A DNA stretch of 64,000 nucleotides. Source: Leifsonia shinshuensis. Lineage in GTDB: Bacteria > Actinomycetota > Actinomycetes > Actinomycetales > Microbacteriaceae. The stretch spans positions 2,914,001 to 2,978,000 of the forward strand of contig NZ_JAVDVK010000001.1 in NCBI RefSeq assembly GCF_031456835.1, given 5' to 3'. A program made the translations under genes and the position numbers. The notes under the pieces were generated by a model. The model was given only the letters and a program-made list of their open reading frames with translations. It had not been told where the DNA came from and searched no databases. Each line of letters starts with the position of its first letter. Within the stretch, counting starts at the first letter, position 1. This document shows, one piece after another, positions 25,816 through 33,376 of the stretch.

Positions 25816-28090
25816 GGTACTCCGCGTGATCGCTGTACCAGACGGCCAATTCCGTGCGGGAGCGGAGCCCGAGCTTGACCAGCGCGTTCTGGACGTGGGA
25901 CTCCACGGTGCGGATCGACACGAAGAGCTTGCGCGCGATCGTCTTGTTGGTGTCGCCCTCGGCGACCAGCGAGGCCACCTGTGCCTCGCGTGGTGTCAGG
26001 CCGGGCGCTCCGGCCGCTGCCTGCGGGGTGCTCGTGCGGAGCCGCGCCTCGACGACATTCCGCAGGCCGAAGTCCACGGACTCGTCCTCGCTCAGCTCCA
26101 TCCCGTAAGCGAACGCGCGCTCGAAGGCCGGATCGCCGAGACGCAGCCGGAGGTCGCGCTCCGTGGTGGCCCGATCGTAGAAGTAGGGCCCGTAGTTGGC
26201 GCGCACAGCCCCGGCCTCCCGCCAGCGTGCCGCCGCGCATCCCAGCAACGTCGCGCCGCGCACCGGGTCGGCCTTCTCCCTCGCGACGTCGGCGAGCAGC
26301 TCGAGCGCCTGGGCGACGCCGAGCCCGTTCCCCAGACCTCGCTTGAGCTGAAGCGCTTCGCGGGCGTCCGTCTCCGACATTGTGTAGTCGCCCGCGGCCG
26401 ACGCAGCGGTGGCGCGGGTGGTCAGCACGAACGAGCGCTCGAACCGATCGCCGACGGCGGCACCCCGCTCGAGGAGCTCGTCGCCGAGTCGTCGTCCCTC
26501 CTCCCAGCGCCCCTGCGCCAGCAAGCGCGCCGCTAGCCGTTGGGGAACGTTGTGACGACCGAAGCGGTACGCCTCTTCGCCCTGCTCGCGCATCGCCTCC
26601 TCGAGGAGCAGCACGGCCTCCGCGTCGTCCGGCTCCGCCGGCTCGGCCGCGGCAAGCAGGGCGACCCGGCAGGCACGCGCATCACGCGGGTCTCCCGACG
26701 CGACCACCGTCTCGTATGCGACCCGCGCCGCGTCCAGCTCGCCGCGGGCGAGCCCGGGCTTCTCCGTCATGGCGAACACCCACGATCGCAAGGAGTGACC
26801 GAGCGATCCCCACGTGGGGGTCGCCGCGCCGGAGCCGAGGGCGACGCCTAACCAGGTACCCAGCTCATCCACACTGCCGTGGATCAACCACGCCTGCCGC
26901 CATGCCGTGCACGCGATCGTGATGGCGTCGTCGGTCCGGCCGAGCGCGGCGGCGGTAGCCACGGCCTGCCGGATGTTGGGGACGTCGCCCCGCAGACGTC
27001 GGAGGATCTCGCCCTGGTGGTCGGAGAACCAGTGGTCCTCCGCGCTCTGCAGCCGCTCGATCATGGACGCGACGAACTGCACCTGCGCCGCCTCGACATC
27101 CGCGCAGTGCGCACGCCCGAACTCCTGGATGGCCGGAAGGAGCTCGTAGCGCACCCCGTCGTCGTTGCGGCGCCGGTGGATGATCGACCGACGCAGCAAT
27201 TGCTTCACCACCCGGGTGGCTCTCCCGGCGCCGGCGCTGAGCGCAGCCATCGCTTCGCCGAGGTCGAGGTCCCAGCCGGGGGCGAGCACCGACAGGTCCG
27301 CCCACACGCGCTGCTCCTCGGGGGGACAGCGGTCCCAGCTGTCCACGACGGCCGCCCGCAGCGAGCGTGCGGCGGGGTCCGCGGGCTCCAGGGTCTCGAG
27401 CTGGTCGTCCATGCGGTCGGCGAGCGTCCGGACATCCATGAACTGCAGTTGCGCGGCCGCCAGCTCGATGGCGAGAGGCACCCCGCGGGTCGCCTCGCAG
27501 ATGCGCAGCACGAACGGGAGAGTGTCCGGGTCCACGGAGAACAGGGCGTCCTCGCGCATCGCGCACTCGGTGAACAGCCGGACGGCGTCGCTGGATGCGG
27601 CGAGCCGTTCCCAGGGGAACGGGCTGAGCGCCACCAGCGACTGCCCCCGGGTGGAGAGCGGCTCGCGGCTGCTGACGATGACCCGGAGGGCCGGACACGA
27701 CCTCAGCAGCGACTCCATCAGAGCAGAGGTCTCGGCGACGGTGGCATCCGCGTTGTCCAGCACCAGGAGCAGGTCGTCGTCGCCGATGGCGGCGATCAAC
27801 GAGCCGACCGGATCCGCCCCGGGGTCCGCCTTGAGCTCGTGCGCGATCGCTGTCGCGACCTCGCCCGACCGGTCGCGGAGGTCGACGTACCAGAGCCCGG
27901 CGACCGACCGCTCCATGCTGGCCGCGGCAGCGACCGCCACGGTGCTCTTTCCCACGCCGGGCGCGCCGGTCACGGTGACGAGCCGCGTGGAGCCCTGGAG
28001 CAGCCGGCGCACGAGCGAGGTCTCGTCGCGCCGCCCGGTGATTGGCTCGAAGCGCGCCGGAAGATGGTGCGTTGCGCTGGATGCGACCAC
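25802..28090 (-). CDS. LuxR-family regulator with N-terminal NTPase domain
   Basis: This 762-residue regulator has an AfsR/MalT-like NTPase (Walker A GAPGVGKST at about 42-50, Walker B LLLVLDNAD), a helical and TPR-like middle, and a C-terminal LuxR helix-turn-helix (LTPREAQVASLVAEGDTNKT, VSIRTVESHVQNALVKLGL). Such proteins switch on transcription when ATP and a ligand are bound. GTG 28090 is chosen because GGGGGG lies just upstream; TTG 28102 is an alternative. Targets are unknown. Confidence 0.9.
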   Translation of the reverse strand: MVASSATHHLPARFEPITGRRDETSLVRRLLQGSTRLVTVTGAPGVGKSTVAVAAAASMERSVAGLWYVDLRDRSGEVATAIAHELKADPGADPVGSLIAAIGDDDLLLVLDNADATVAETSALMESLLRSCPALRVIVSSREPLSTRGQSLVALSPFPWERLAASSDAVRLFTECAMREDALFSVDPDTLPFVLRICEATRGVPLAIELAAAQLQFMDVRTLADRMDDQLETLEPADPAARSLRAAVVDSWDRCPPEEQRVWADLSVLAPGWDLDLGEAMAALSAGAGRATRVVKQLLRRSIIHRRRNDDGVRYELLPAIQEFGRAHCADVEAAQVQFVASMIERLQSAEDHWFSDHQGEILRRLRGDVPNIRQAVATAAALGRTDDAITIACTAWRQAWLIHGSVDELGTWLGVALGSGAATPTWGSLGHSLRSWVFAMTEKPGLARGELDAARVAYETVVASGDPRDARACRVALLAAAEPAEPDDAEAVLLLEEAMREQGEEAYRFGRHNVPQRLAARLLAQGRWEEGRRLGDELLERGAAVGDRFERSFVLTTRATAASAAGDYTMSETDAREALQLKRGLGNGLGVAQALELLADVAREKADPVRGATLLGCAAARWREAGAVRANYGPYFYDRATTERDLRLRLGDPAFERAFAYGMELSEDESVDFGLRNVVEARLRTSTPQAAAGAPGLTPREAQVASLVAEGDTNKTIARKLFVSIRTVESHVQNALVKLGLRSRTELAVWYSDHAEYRRAG

Positions 28091-28111
28091 GTGACCCCCC
28101 AAGGCCGCTCG

Positions 28112-28336
28112 CTACAGGTGCGGTTGGTAGGGGGCCCACGTCTCCAGGTCGTACTCGAGTTCGATGCCGGAGTAGAGCCGCACGACCCAGCGGTGCGAGT
28201 CGCCGCCGGCGTACTGCCCGGTGATGGTCTCGGTCACCCAGTCGCCCTGAGCGTTGCGGCGCCACCGGATGAGACCGACGTGCTCGCGGAGCCGCGGCGG
28301 GTGGGGCGGGTGGATGTAGTCCTTGTCGTCAAGCAT
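28112..28336 (-). CDS. Small protein of unknown function
   Basis: This 74-residue basic-then-acidic protein ends VVRLYSGIELEYDLETW. An optimal AAGGAGG ribosome-binding site seven bases upstream fixes the ATG at 28336. Its C-terminus resembles that of the next small gene (28441-28611), so they appear to be paralogues. It lies 21 bases upstream of the LuxR-type gene on the same strand, so it may be cotranscribed. No known domain recognised. Confidence 0.75.
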   Translation of the reverse strand: MLDDKDYIHPPHPPRLREHVGLIRWRRNAQGDWVTETITGQYAGGDSHRWVVRLYSGIELEYDLETWAPYQPHL

Positions 28337-28440
28337 CTGCGTGCCTCCTTCCGCAGCGGCGGCTGTCGGGGCCGCCGGTGTCGGTGACAACATGGTGCAC
28401 CGCGAACGGGGGGATGCGCACTACCCATTTCGCGCGAATT

Positions 28441-28611
28441 TCATAACGTCTCCGGCTCGTCGAGACACCACTCCAGTTCGACGCCCGAACGCAGGCAGAC
28501 TCGGACCGTCTGACCCACGATCACGACCCGTTCCACCTCCGGGTCGTCGAAGGCTCGGCGCCAGGCGCCGAGCCGGCGTGCCGGGATGTCGTCGCCGTCG
28601 TCCACACTCAC
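28441..28611 (-). CDS. Small protein of unknown function, paralogue of the adjacent gene
   Basis: About 56 residues. The C-terminal VRVCLRSGVELEWCLDEPETL matches VRLYSGIELEYDLETW of the downstream small protein. GTG starts at 28611 or 28605 follow a GGGGG run. A 10-base palindrome TTCGCGCGAA (28429-28438) lies just after its stop. Its 5' side is near, and divergent from, the HtrA-like gene. No family recognised. Confidence 0.55.
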   Translation of the reverse strand: MSVDDGDDIPARRLGAWRRAFDDPEVERVVIVGQTVRVCLRSGVELEWCLDEPETL

Positions 28612-28786
28612 CCCCGTCCTGCCCGCCGCCCCGGGCACGAGGCCAGCTTCTCCTGAACAGGGTGCCTTGGCTACGTGGATGAACCACTGCGACGCCCTCG
28701 GACCCACCGTTCGCGGCCGGAACTGTCTATCCCTGCCGATGCCGGGCGTCCACCATACCGATGTGGGAGCAGAGACGGGGGAACCC

Positions 28787-29911
28787 ATGACCTCAGCCGA
28801 CAACGGAAAAGAGCAGCGGCCGGGCCACTTCCCGGTGTGGGCGATCGTCCTCCTGGCGGTCCTGGGCGCCGTCATCCTGCTCGGCGCCGGAACGCTCGGC
28901 GGCCTCGCCATCCGGGGTGCCGGAACTCTGGGGAGTGCGCTGACGGCGTCGCGCGCGCCGACGGTGTCCACGCAGTCGGTGTGCGACGCGGAGCAGGTCG
29001 CCCGCGACGTCCTGCCGACGATCGTGACGATCGGAGTCTCTGCAGCGGACGGTTCCGGCGGCACCGGGAGCGGCGAGGTGATCACGTCGGACGGCTACAT
29101 CCTGACGAACAACCACGTGATCGCACCGGCGGCCGAGGGCGCGGAGATCACCGTGCTCTACAGCGACGGCTCCACCCACCCGGCGAAGCTCGTGGGGCGC
29201 TCGCCGCGTGCCGACGTCGCAGTCGTGAAGGTGGATGCGTCGGGCTTGCCCGTCATCCAGCAGGGCGACTCGACCACCTTGCAGGTGGGCCAGCCGGTGG
29301 TCGCGCTGGGCGCGCCGCTCGGGCTGTCCAGCACCGTGACGACCGGCGTGGTGAGCGCGCTCGGCCGGACCGTGCCGGTGCAGAGCGACACCGACCGGAA
29401 CGCCGTGCTGGCGGATGCGATCCAGACGGACGCGTCCATCAACCCCGGCAACTCCGGCGGTGCGCTGGTGGACTGCGAGGGCAGGCTCGTCGGCGTCAAC
29501 TCCGCCATTGCGACAGTGCCCGGCGCCAACGGTGTCGCGGGCGGCGGGAGCGTCGGGATCGGGTTCGCGATCCCGGAGGCGGTGGCCATCCCGATCGCGC
29601 AGCAGATCATCGAGACCGGGAAGGTCGTGTACCCGACCTTCGGCATCGGCGTCGCTCCGATCCAGGCGGGACAGCAGGGCAGCGAACAGACGGGGCTGTA
29701 CGTGCAGTCCGTGACGCCCGGAGGCCCGGCCGATCAGGCGGGGATCCAGCCGGGCGACATCATCACCCGGGTCGACGGGAAGCCGGTCGGCAGCATCGAC
29801 GACCTGACGGCGATCCAGCTGACGCATCAGCCGGGCGATCAGGTGAAGGTGACCCACGAGCGTGACGGGAAGAGCACGACGACCGAGGTCACCCTCGGAA
29901 GCGGTTCGTAG
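28787..29911 (+). CDS. Membrane-anchored HtrA/DegP-like serine protease with PDZ domain
   Basis: This 374-residue protein has one membrane helix (about 17-40), a trypsin-like domain with His110 (LTNNHV), Asp143 (RADVAVVK) and Ser223 (NPGNSGGA), and a C-terminal PDZ domain (GLYVQSVTPGGPADQAGIQP). Such proteases degrade or survey misfolded envelope proteins and can cleave anti-sigma factors. ATG 28787 follows GGGGGAA; an in-frame ATG at 28739 is less likely. It converges within three bases on the next gene. Confidence 0.92.
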   Translation: MTSADNGKEQRPGHFPVWAIVLLAVLGAVILLGAGTLGGLAIRGAGTLGSALTASRAPTVSTQSVCDAEQVARDVLPTIVTIGVSAADGSGGTGSGEVITSDGYILTNNHVIAPAAEGAEITVLYSDGSTHPAKLVGRSPRADVAVVKVDASGLPVIQQGDSTTLQVGQPVVALGAPLGLSSTVTTGVVSALGRTVPVQSDTDRNAVLADAIQTDASINPGNSGGALVDCEGRLVGVNSAIATVPGANGVAGGGSVGIGFAIPEAVAIPIAQQIIETGKVVYPTFGIGVAPIQAGQQGSEQTGLYVQSVTPGGPADQAGIQPGDIITRVDGKPVGSIDDLTAIQLTHQPGDQVKVTHERDGKSTTTEVTLGSGS

Positions 29912-29914
29912 CCG

Positions 29915-30193
29915 TCAGAGCGCCAGCTGCGGGTCGAAGCTGCTCTTGAAGCGGTCGATGATCCGGTAGCTGTCCGACGGGCCCGGCTCCTCGATCCGCA
30001 CGGTGTCGTAGACGCGGAAGTCGAGCGTTCGCAGTTCGTTCAGGCGCTCCGACCGCTCGTTCAGCAGAGCCGACCGCAGGGGTTCTGCCGGGTCGCGCGG
30101 GATGAGCGGTGTGACGACCTCCCCTCGCCAGCCGTCGGTGATGACGCTGATCAGCCGCGCTGCACGCTCGCGCGGATTGAACGTGGGTGCCAC
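29915..30193 (-). CDS. Small protein of unknown function
   Basis: This protein of about 92 residues has no recognisable domain. Features are RERAARLISVITDGWRGEVV and a conserved-looking YRIIDRFKSSFDPQ end. AAAGGA lies eight bases before GTG 30193, favouring it over ATG 30202. Base composition and codon bias fit a real gene. It lies downstream of the fused sigma-factor gene on the same strand, separated by a repeat-rich gap. Confidence 0.65.
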   Translation of the reverse strand: MAPTFNPRERAARLISVITDGWRGEVVTPLIPRDPAEPLRSALLNERSERLNELRTLDFRVYDTVRIEEPGPSDSYRIIDRFKSSFDPQLAL

Positions 30194-30230
30194 GATCCTC
30201 ATCCTTTCGAGTCACGGCGCCGCGTTGGGC

Positions 30231-30273
30231 GCACTGTGCTTATCGGGGGCACTGTGCTTGTCGGGCACTGTGC
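30231..30273. repeat. Three direct repeats of GCACTGTGC
   Basis: GCACTGTGC occurs at 30231-30239, 30249-30257 and 30265-30273, with the extended pattern GCACTGTGCtTaTCGGG for the first two and a diverged third copy. Periods are 18 and 16 bases. Each unit is itself near-palindromic (GCAC-T-GTGC). These look like tandem binding sites rather than coding sequence. Confidence 0.6.
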
Positions 30274-30284
30274 CGTATCGGGAC

Positions 30285-30335
30285 GTGGAGTGGCCCAGTG
30301 CCTGCTGTACCCGACCACAGGCCGGGCCACTCCAC
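30285..30335. repeat. Strong composite inverted repeat
   Basis: GTGGAGTGGCCC (30285-30296) and GGGCCACTCCAC (30324-30335) are perfect 12-base arms. An inner stem GCCTG (30300-30304) / CAGGC (30318-30322) continues the structure. On the plus strand a GAGGAG ribosome-binding site and a six-codon frame (MRTATR, ATG at 30349) follow. It may be a terminator for the fused-sigma gene read on the minus strand, or a regulatory RNA element; there is no T run. Confidence 0.55.
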
Positions 30336-30440
30336 GAGGAGACGGTGCATGCGCACCGCAACCCGGTGAGAGCGCGAAGCCCGATTCATGCTCTCAACCG
30401 AAGAAGACGCAGGTTCCGCCGGATCATGACGGGCTCGCCG

Positions 30441-32405
30441 TCAATCGCTCAGCTCCCACTGCGCCTGGATCTGCGCGGGCGTCAGCGCGACGGAGTAGAC
30501 CGCGGCGTACGCGAGCTCTCCGGAGAACTGGTACCGGCTCGGGGTGTCCGGTCCCCAGTTGCCGAGGGTGTCGTAGCCGACACGCCAGAAGCCCGCGAAG
30601 TCCTCCGCGTGCGTGACGGAGGGGTCGCTCGCGACCGGTTCGCCGTCGACGTAGAGCGCCATCCCGGCGGGGGAGAGCGTCGCGGTCGCCTGGTGCCACC
30701 GGTCGTCGGCGTAGCTCCGTGCGGAGGCGACCGTGTGGACGGCCCCCGGGAACACACCGAAGACGACGCGGCCGTCGTCGGCCAGGAAGAGATGGCGGTC
30801 GTAGTGCGCGGACGGTCCACGCTCGGAGTCGCTGTATCCGATGAGGCGCCCGCCGCCGACAGCGGTCTTGAACCAGATCTGGATGCTGAACACGTCTGCG
30901 GGGTCACGGCGCGTCTGCTCGCAGAGCGACCACGTGCCGGCGGCATCGGGCCGGTCGTAGCGGGCTTCGCGCTCGTGGACGAAGTCGACGGCCGTCGGCG
31001 CCGCACCGTCGTCGAGCCGGTAGGCGAGCAGCGTGTCGTCGGCGGGGACGGACCGGATCGCCGCCTCGCGCCCGGGCGAGCTGGTCGGCGCGCCGGGATC
31101 GATCGGCGACGTCTCGGTGCCGCCGGTCTCCTCGGTGTTGTCGACCTCGGTGTTGTCGACCTCGGTGTTGTCGACCTCGGTGTTGTCGACCTCGGTGTTG
31201 TCAGCCTCGACCTCATCGGCGTCGGGAGGTGTCGACTCTTCGTCGGCGGGGATCTCCGCAGTGTCGTCCTGCTCCTCTTCGGACACCGCGCCGGGGTCCT
31301 CCGGCGCCGGTTCGGCCGGCTCCACGGCATCCACCGGATCGGCCTGCGCCGACGGCGTCTGCGTGTCCGTCAGCGCCGACGGGCTCTCGCCGAGCGCGGG
31401 TTCCGCCGGCTGGCTGCCGAGCACGGTTCCCGCCGTGAGCACCGCCGCCACCATGACGCTCGTGGCGACGGAGGCCAGGGTGGGGGATGAGCTCGCCGCG
31501 GTCGCGGCGACGGTCGTGAGGCCGGGGTGCTGGCTCGCGGCGGTCAGCAGACCCTTCACGCCTCCGCCCGGGAGGGACGGAAGCGCGCTCGGCAGTGTGG
31601 CGGCGACGGCGGCGCTCGAGCCGTGCACCCATTCGGTGTACGCGGCGGCCCCACCGACGCCCAGGACGAGCGGCAGGACGGCGAGCGCCAGCCGCGATCC
31701 GACCCGATCCGCCTCGCCGGCCGCGTCCGAGCACGACGAGCACTCCTGCAGATGACGCAGAAGCCGGCGTTGGTCGGTCTTCGAGAGCCGTCCGCGCACG
31801 TGACTGCCCAGCCGCTTGATGGTCCACGCGTGTGCGGGGTCACCCGGCCCTGCTTCCGCCAGGTGGGCGTTGATCCAGGTCTGGCGGAGGCCCTCCCTGG
31901 CGCGAACGGCGAGGGCGGACACGGCATTCGGCGAGAGGCCGAGCAGGGGAGCGACATCGCGGGGGGACATCTCCTCGACCTGCGTGTACCAGAGCACCTC
32001 CTGCCAACTGTCGGGCAGTGCGTAGAACGCCTTGGCGATCGTCTCGCGCTCGATCTTGTCGAGCGCGGTGAGCTCGCTGTAGGACCAGTCCTCCAGTGCA
32101 TCGGGGTCTTCGAGATTGGGCGACGACTTGCGACGCGACCAGTCGATGGCGACGTTGCGCACGGTCGTTCCGAGGTAGGAACGGAAGCCGCTCCGCGGTC
32201 CATTGCCCTTCTCGACGGCTTTCAGGATGCGTGCGAACGCCTCGGAGGCGAGGTCGTCGGGCTCGAAGCGGTTGGTGATGGAGGTGGCCATGGCGCGCGC
32301 GGCGTTCCAGTGCCGCTTCCAGAGGACGCCGTAGGCCGCCGCGTCCTTCTCCCGGGCGCGGGCGAGCAGATCGGCGTCGGAGAGGTCGTCGAGTTCTTGG
32401 GTCAT
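30441..32405 (-). CDS. Membrane-tethered ECF sigma factor fused to zinc anti-sigma domain and LamG-like domain
   Basis: One uninterrupted 654-residue frame. Residues 15-92 are sigma region 2 and 120-178 sigma region 4 (MSPRDVAPLLGLSPNAVSAL). Residues 190-232 form a zinc-binding anti-sigma-like domain with the His-x3-Cys-x2-Cys motif (His218, Cys222, Cys225). Hydrophobic segments lie at 238-256 and 311-330. Then come a long acidic Pro/Glu linker with five DNTEV repeats (402-426) and a concanavalin/LamG-like domain (456-654: FSIQIWFKTA, RHLFLADDGRVVFG, DRWHQATATLSPAGMALYVDG). Sigma factor, inhibitor and presumed sensor are thus one polypeptide. An M23 peptidase lies upstream. Confidence 0.92.
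   Translation of the reverse strand: MTQELDDLSDADLLARAREKDAAAYGVLWKRHWNAARAMATSITNRFEPDDLASEAFARILKAVEKGNGPRSGFRSYLGTTVRNVAIDWSRRKSSPNLEDPDALEDWSYSELTALDKIERETIAKAFYALPDSWQEVLWYTQVEEMSPRDVAPLLGLSPNAVSALAVRAREGLRQTWINAHLAEAGPGDPAHAWTIKRLGSHVRGRLSKTDQRRLLRHLQECSSCSDAAGEADRVGSRLALAVLPLVLGVGGAAAYTEWVHGSSAAVAATLPSALPSLPGGGVKGLLTAASQHPGLTTVAATAASSSPTLASVATSVMVAAVLTAGTVLGSQPAEPALGESPSALTDTQTPSAQADPVDAVEPAEPAPEDPGAVSEEEQDDTAEIPADEESTPPDADEVEADNTEVDNTEVDNTEVDNTEVDNTEETGGTETSPIDPGAPTSSPGREAAIRSVPADDTLLAYRLDDGAAPTAVDFVHEREARYDRPDAAGTWSLCEQTRRDPADVFSIQIWFKTAVGGGRLIGYSDSERGPSAHYDRHLFLADDGRVVFGVFPGAVHTVASARSYADDRWHQATATLSPAGMALYVDGEPVASDPSVTHAEDFAGFWRVGYDTLGNWGPDTPSRYQFSGELAYAAVYSVALTPAQIQAQWELSD
31131..31205 (-). 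repeat. Five 15-base tandem repeats encoding DNTEV
   Basis: The plus-strand unit CTCGGTGTTGTCGAC begins at 31131, 31146, 31161 and 31176 as perfect copies; a fifth unit at 31191 has a changed end. Translated on the minus strand they give DNTEV pentapeptides in the linker of the fused sigma factor. Perfect units suggest recent expansion and variable length. Confidence 0.9.
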
Positions 32406-32470
32406 AAGGGTCGGGTCCTTACGGGCAGGGCAGGGGTTTACCTACCTAGACGGAGGGGGGACGCGATCGT

Positions 32471-32494
32471 GACGCGGCCCTGCGAAAAAAGTTC
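32471..32494 (-). promoter_or_regulatory. Candidate ECF-type promoter of the fused sigma gene
   Basis: Read on the minus strand, GAAC (32494-32491) is followed by 16 bases and then CGTC (32474-32471). This is the usual ECF -35/-10 combination. The start codon at 32405 is about 60 bases downstream. Autoregulation by the encoded sigma factor is a natural inference. Confidence 0.5.
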
Positions 32495-32589
32495 GACGGG
32501 ATTACGGGGTCCCCCTCGGCAGAGACCCGCGCGGCCGCCAGGAGCTGACGCGAGCGTCATACCCGGCGGCCGCCTGCGGCTGCCGAGCG

Positions 32590-33291
32590 TCAGACGGCGG
32601 GGACGGTGTGCTGCCCCAGCCAGGGCAGCGGGTCGATCGCCTCGCCGCCCGGCAGCAGCACTTCGAAGTGGAGGTGCGCCCCGGTGGAGACGCCCGTGCT
32701 CCCGACGGCGGCGATCTGCTGTCCGACGCCCACGACGCTCCCGACCTCGACCAGGGGCGAGCCGTCGAGCAGGTGGCAGTAGCGGGTGCTCACGAAGCCG
32801 ACCGGCGCGTCGTGCTGGATCACGATCTCGATGCCGCAGCCGCCGGAGTCCACGGCCACCACCTGGGTGACGGTGCCGGCCGCCGCCGCGACGACCGGGG
32901 TCCCGGCGGGCGCGCCGACGTCGATGCCGCGGTGGTTCGTCGATGCGCCGGCCGTGGGCGCCTCGCGCGGGCCGAACCCGTCGGTGATCGGCAGGCCGGG
33001 GTCCACCGGCCAGGCGGCGAGCGGTGCCACGGGCGCGGGAGCGGCGGGAGGCTCCTCGACCGGGGGTGCGACGACGGCGGCCTCCGGCGCGGCCGGGTCG
33101 ACGCGCGGTGCGGGCGGGAGGTCGCGCAGCTCGGACCGGGTGTCCGGCACGATGCGCAGTGCCTGCGGCGTCAGGCTGAGCCCCTCCGACTGCGCAGCCG
33201 CGCGAGCGGGCGCCGCGTTCGCGCCCGCGGCGTTCGTCGCCCCCACGAGGAGGAGGGCGGTGAGAGCGGTGGTGGAGAGTCTGCGGAGCAT
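32590..33291 (-). CDS. Secreted M23 (LytM-type) peptidoglycan metallopeptidase
   Basis: This 233-residue protein has a signal peptide (MLRRLSTTALTALLLVGA), a Pro/Ala-rich linker and a LytM domain. The zinc ligands are in NHRGIDVG and HLHFEV. It cleaves peptide crosslinks of the wall or activates amidases. AAGGA precedes ATG 33291. A hairpin (33308-33332) lies in its leader. It is downstream of the PAP2 gene on the same strand and upstream of the fused sigma factor. Confidence 0.92.
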   Translation of the reverse strand: MLRRLSTTALTALLLVGATNAAGANAAPARAAAQSEGLSLTPQALRIVPDTRSELRDLPPAPRVDPAAPEAAVVAPPVEEPPAAPAPVAPLAAWPVDPGLPITDGFGPREAPTAGASTNHRGIDVGAPAGTPVVAAAAGTVTQVVAVDSGGCGIEIVIQHDAPVGFVSTRYCHLLDGSPLVEVGSVVGVGQQIAAVGSTGVSTGAHLHFEVLLPGGEAIDPLPWLGQHTVPAV

Positions 33292-33307
33292 CGCGGTCCT
33301 TCGGTTC

Positions 33308-33332
33308 GGGGATCGGTTCTCCGACGATCCCC
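33308..33332 (-). promoter_or_regulatory. Leader hairpin upstream of the M23 peptidase gene
   Basis: GGGGATCG (33308-33315) and CGATCCCC (33325-33332) are perfect 8-base arms with a nine-base loop. It ends about seven bases before the AAGGA ribosome-binding site read on the minus strand. It could affect translation or end the upstream PAP2 transcript. Confidence 0.4.
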
Positions 33333-33376
33333 TGCGCAACGGCCCCCGCGGGACCGTCGGACTACCGAACCACTAC

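Noticed and set aside
30349..30369. Six-codon frame MRTATR as an attenuation leader peptide
   Set aside because: It has a good ribosome-binding site but no run of regulatory codons and no biosynthetic gene downstream; kept only as part of a structured region.
30203..30440. tRNA-like hairpins in the gap
   Set aside because: No acceptor stem, D-arm or GGTTCRA T-loop could be assembled.
31131..31205. CRISPR-like repeats
   Set aside because: The 15-base units are directly adjacent without spacers and encode protein repeats.
30441..32405. Possibility that the sigma/LamG fusion is an artefact of two merged genes
   Set aside because: One uninterrupted frame with consistent codon use connects all domains, and an intact anti-sigma zinc motif and linker join them, so a simple frameshift artefact is unlikely.
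33292..33376. Cyclic-di-AMP (ydaO) riboswitch upstream of the M23 gene
   Set aside because: Such riboswitches control wall hydrolases in actinobacteria, but the gap is only 85 bases and shows just one simple hairpin without the conserved core.
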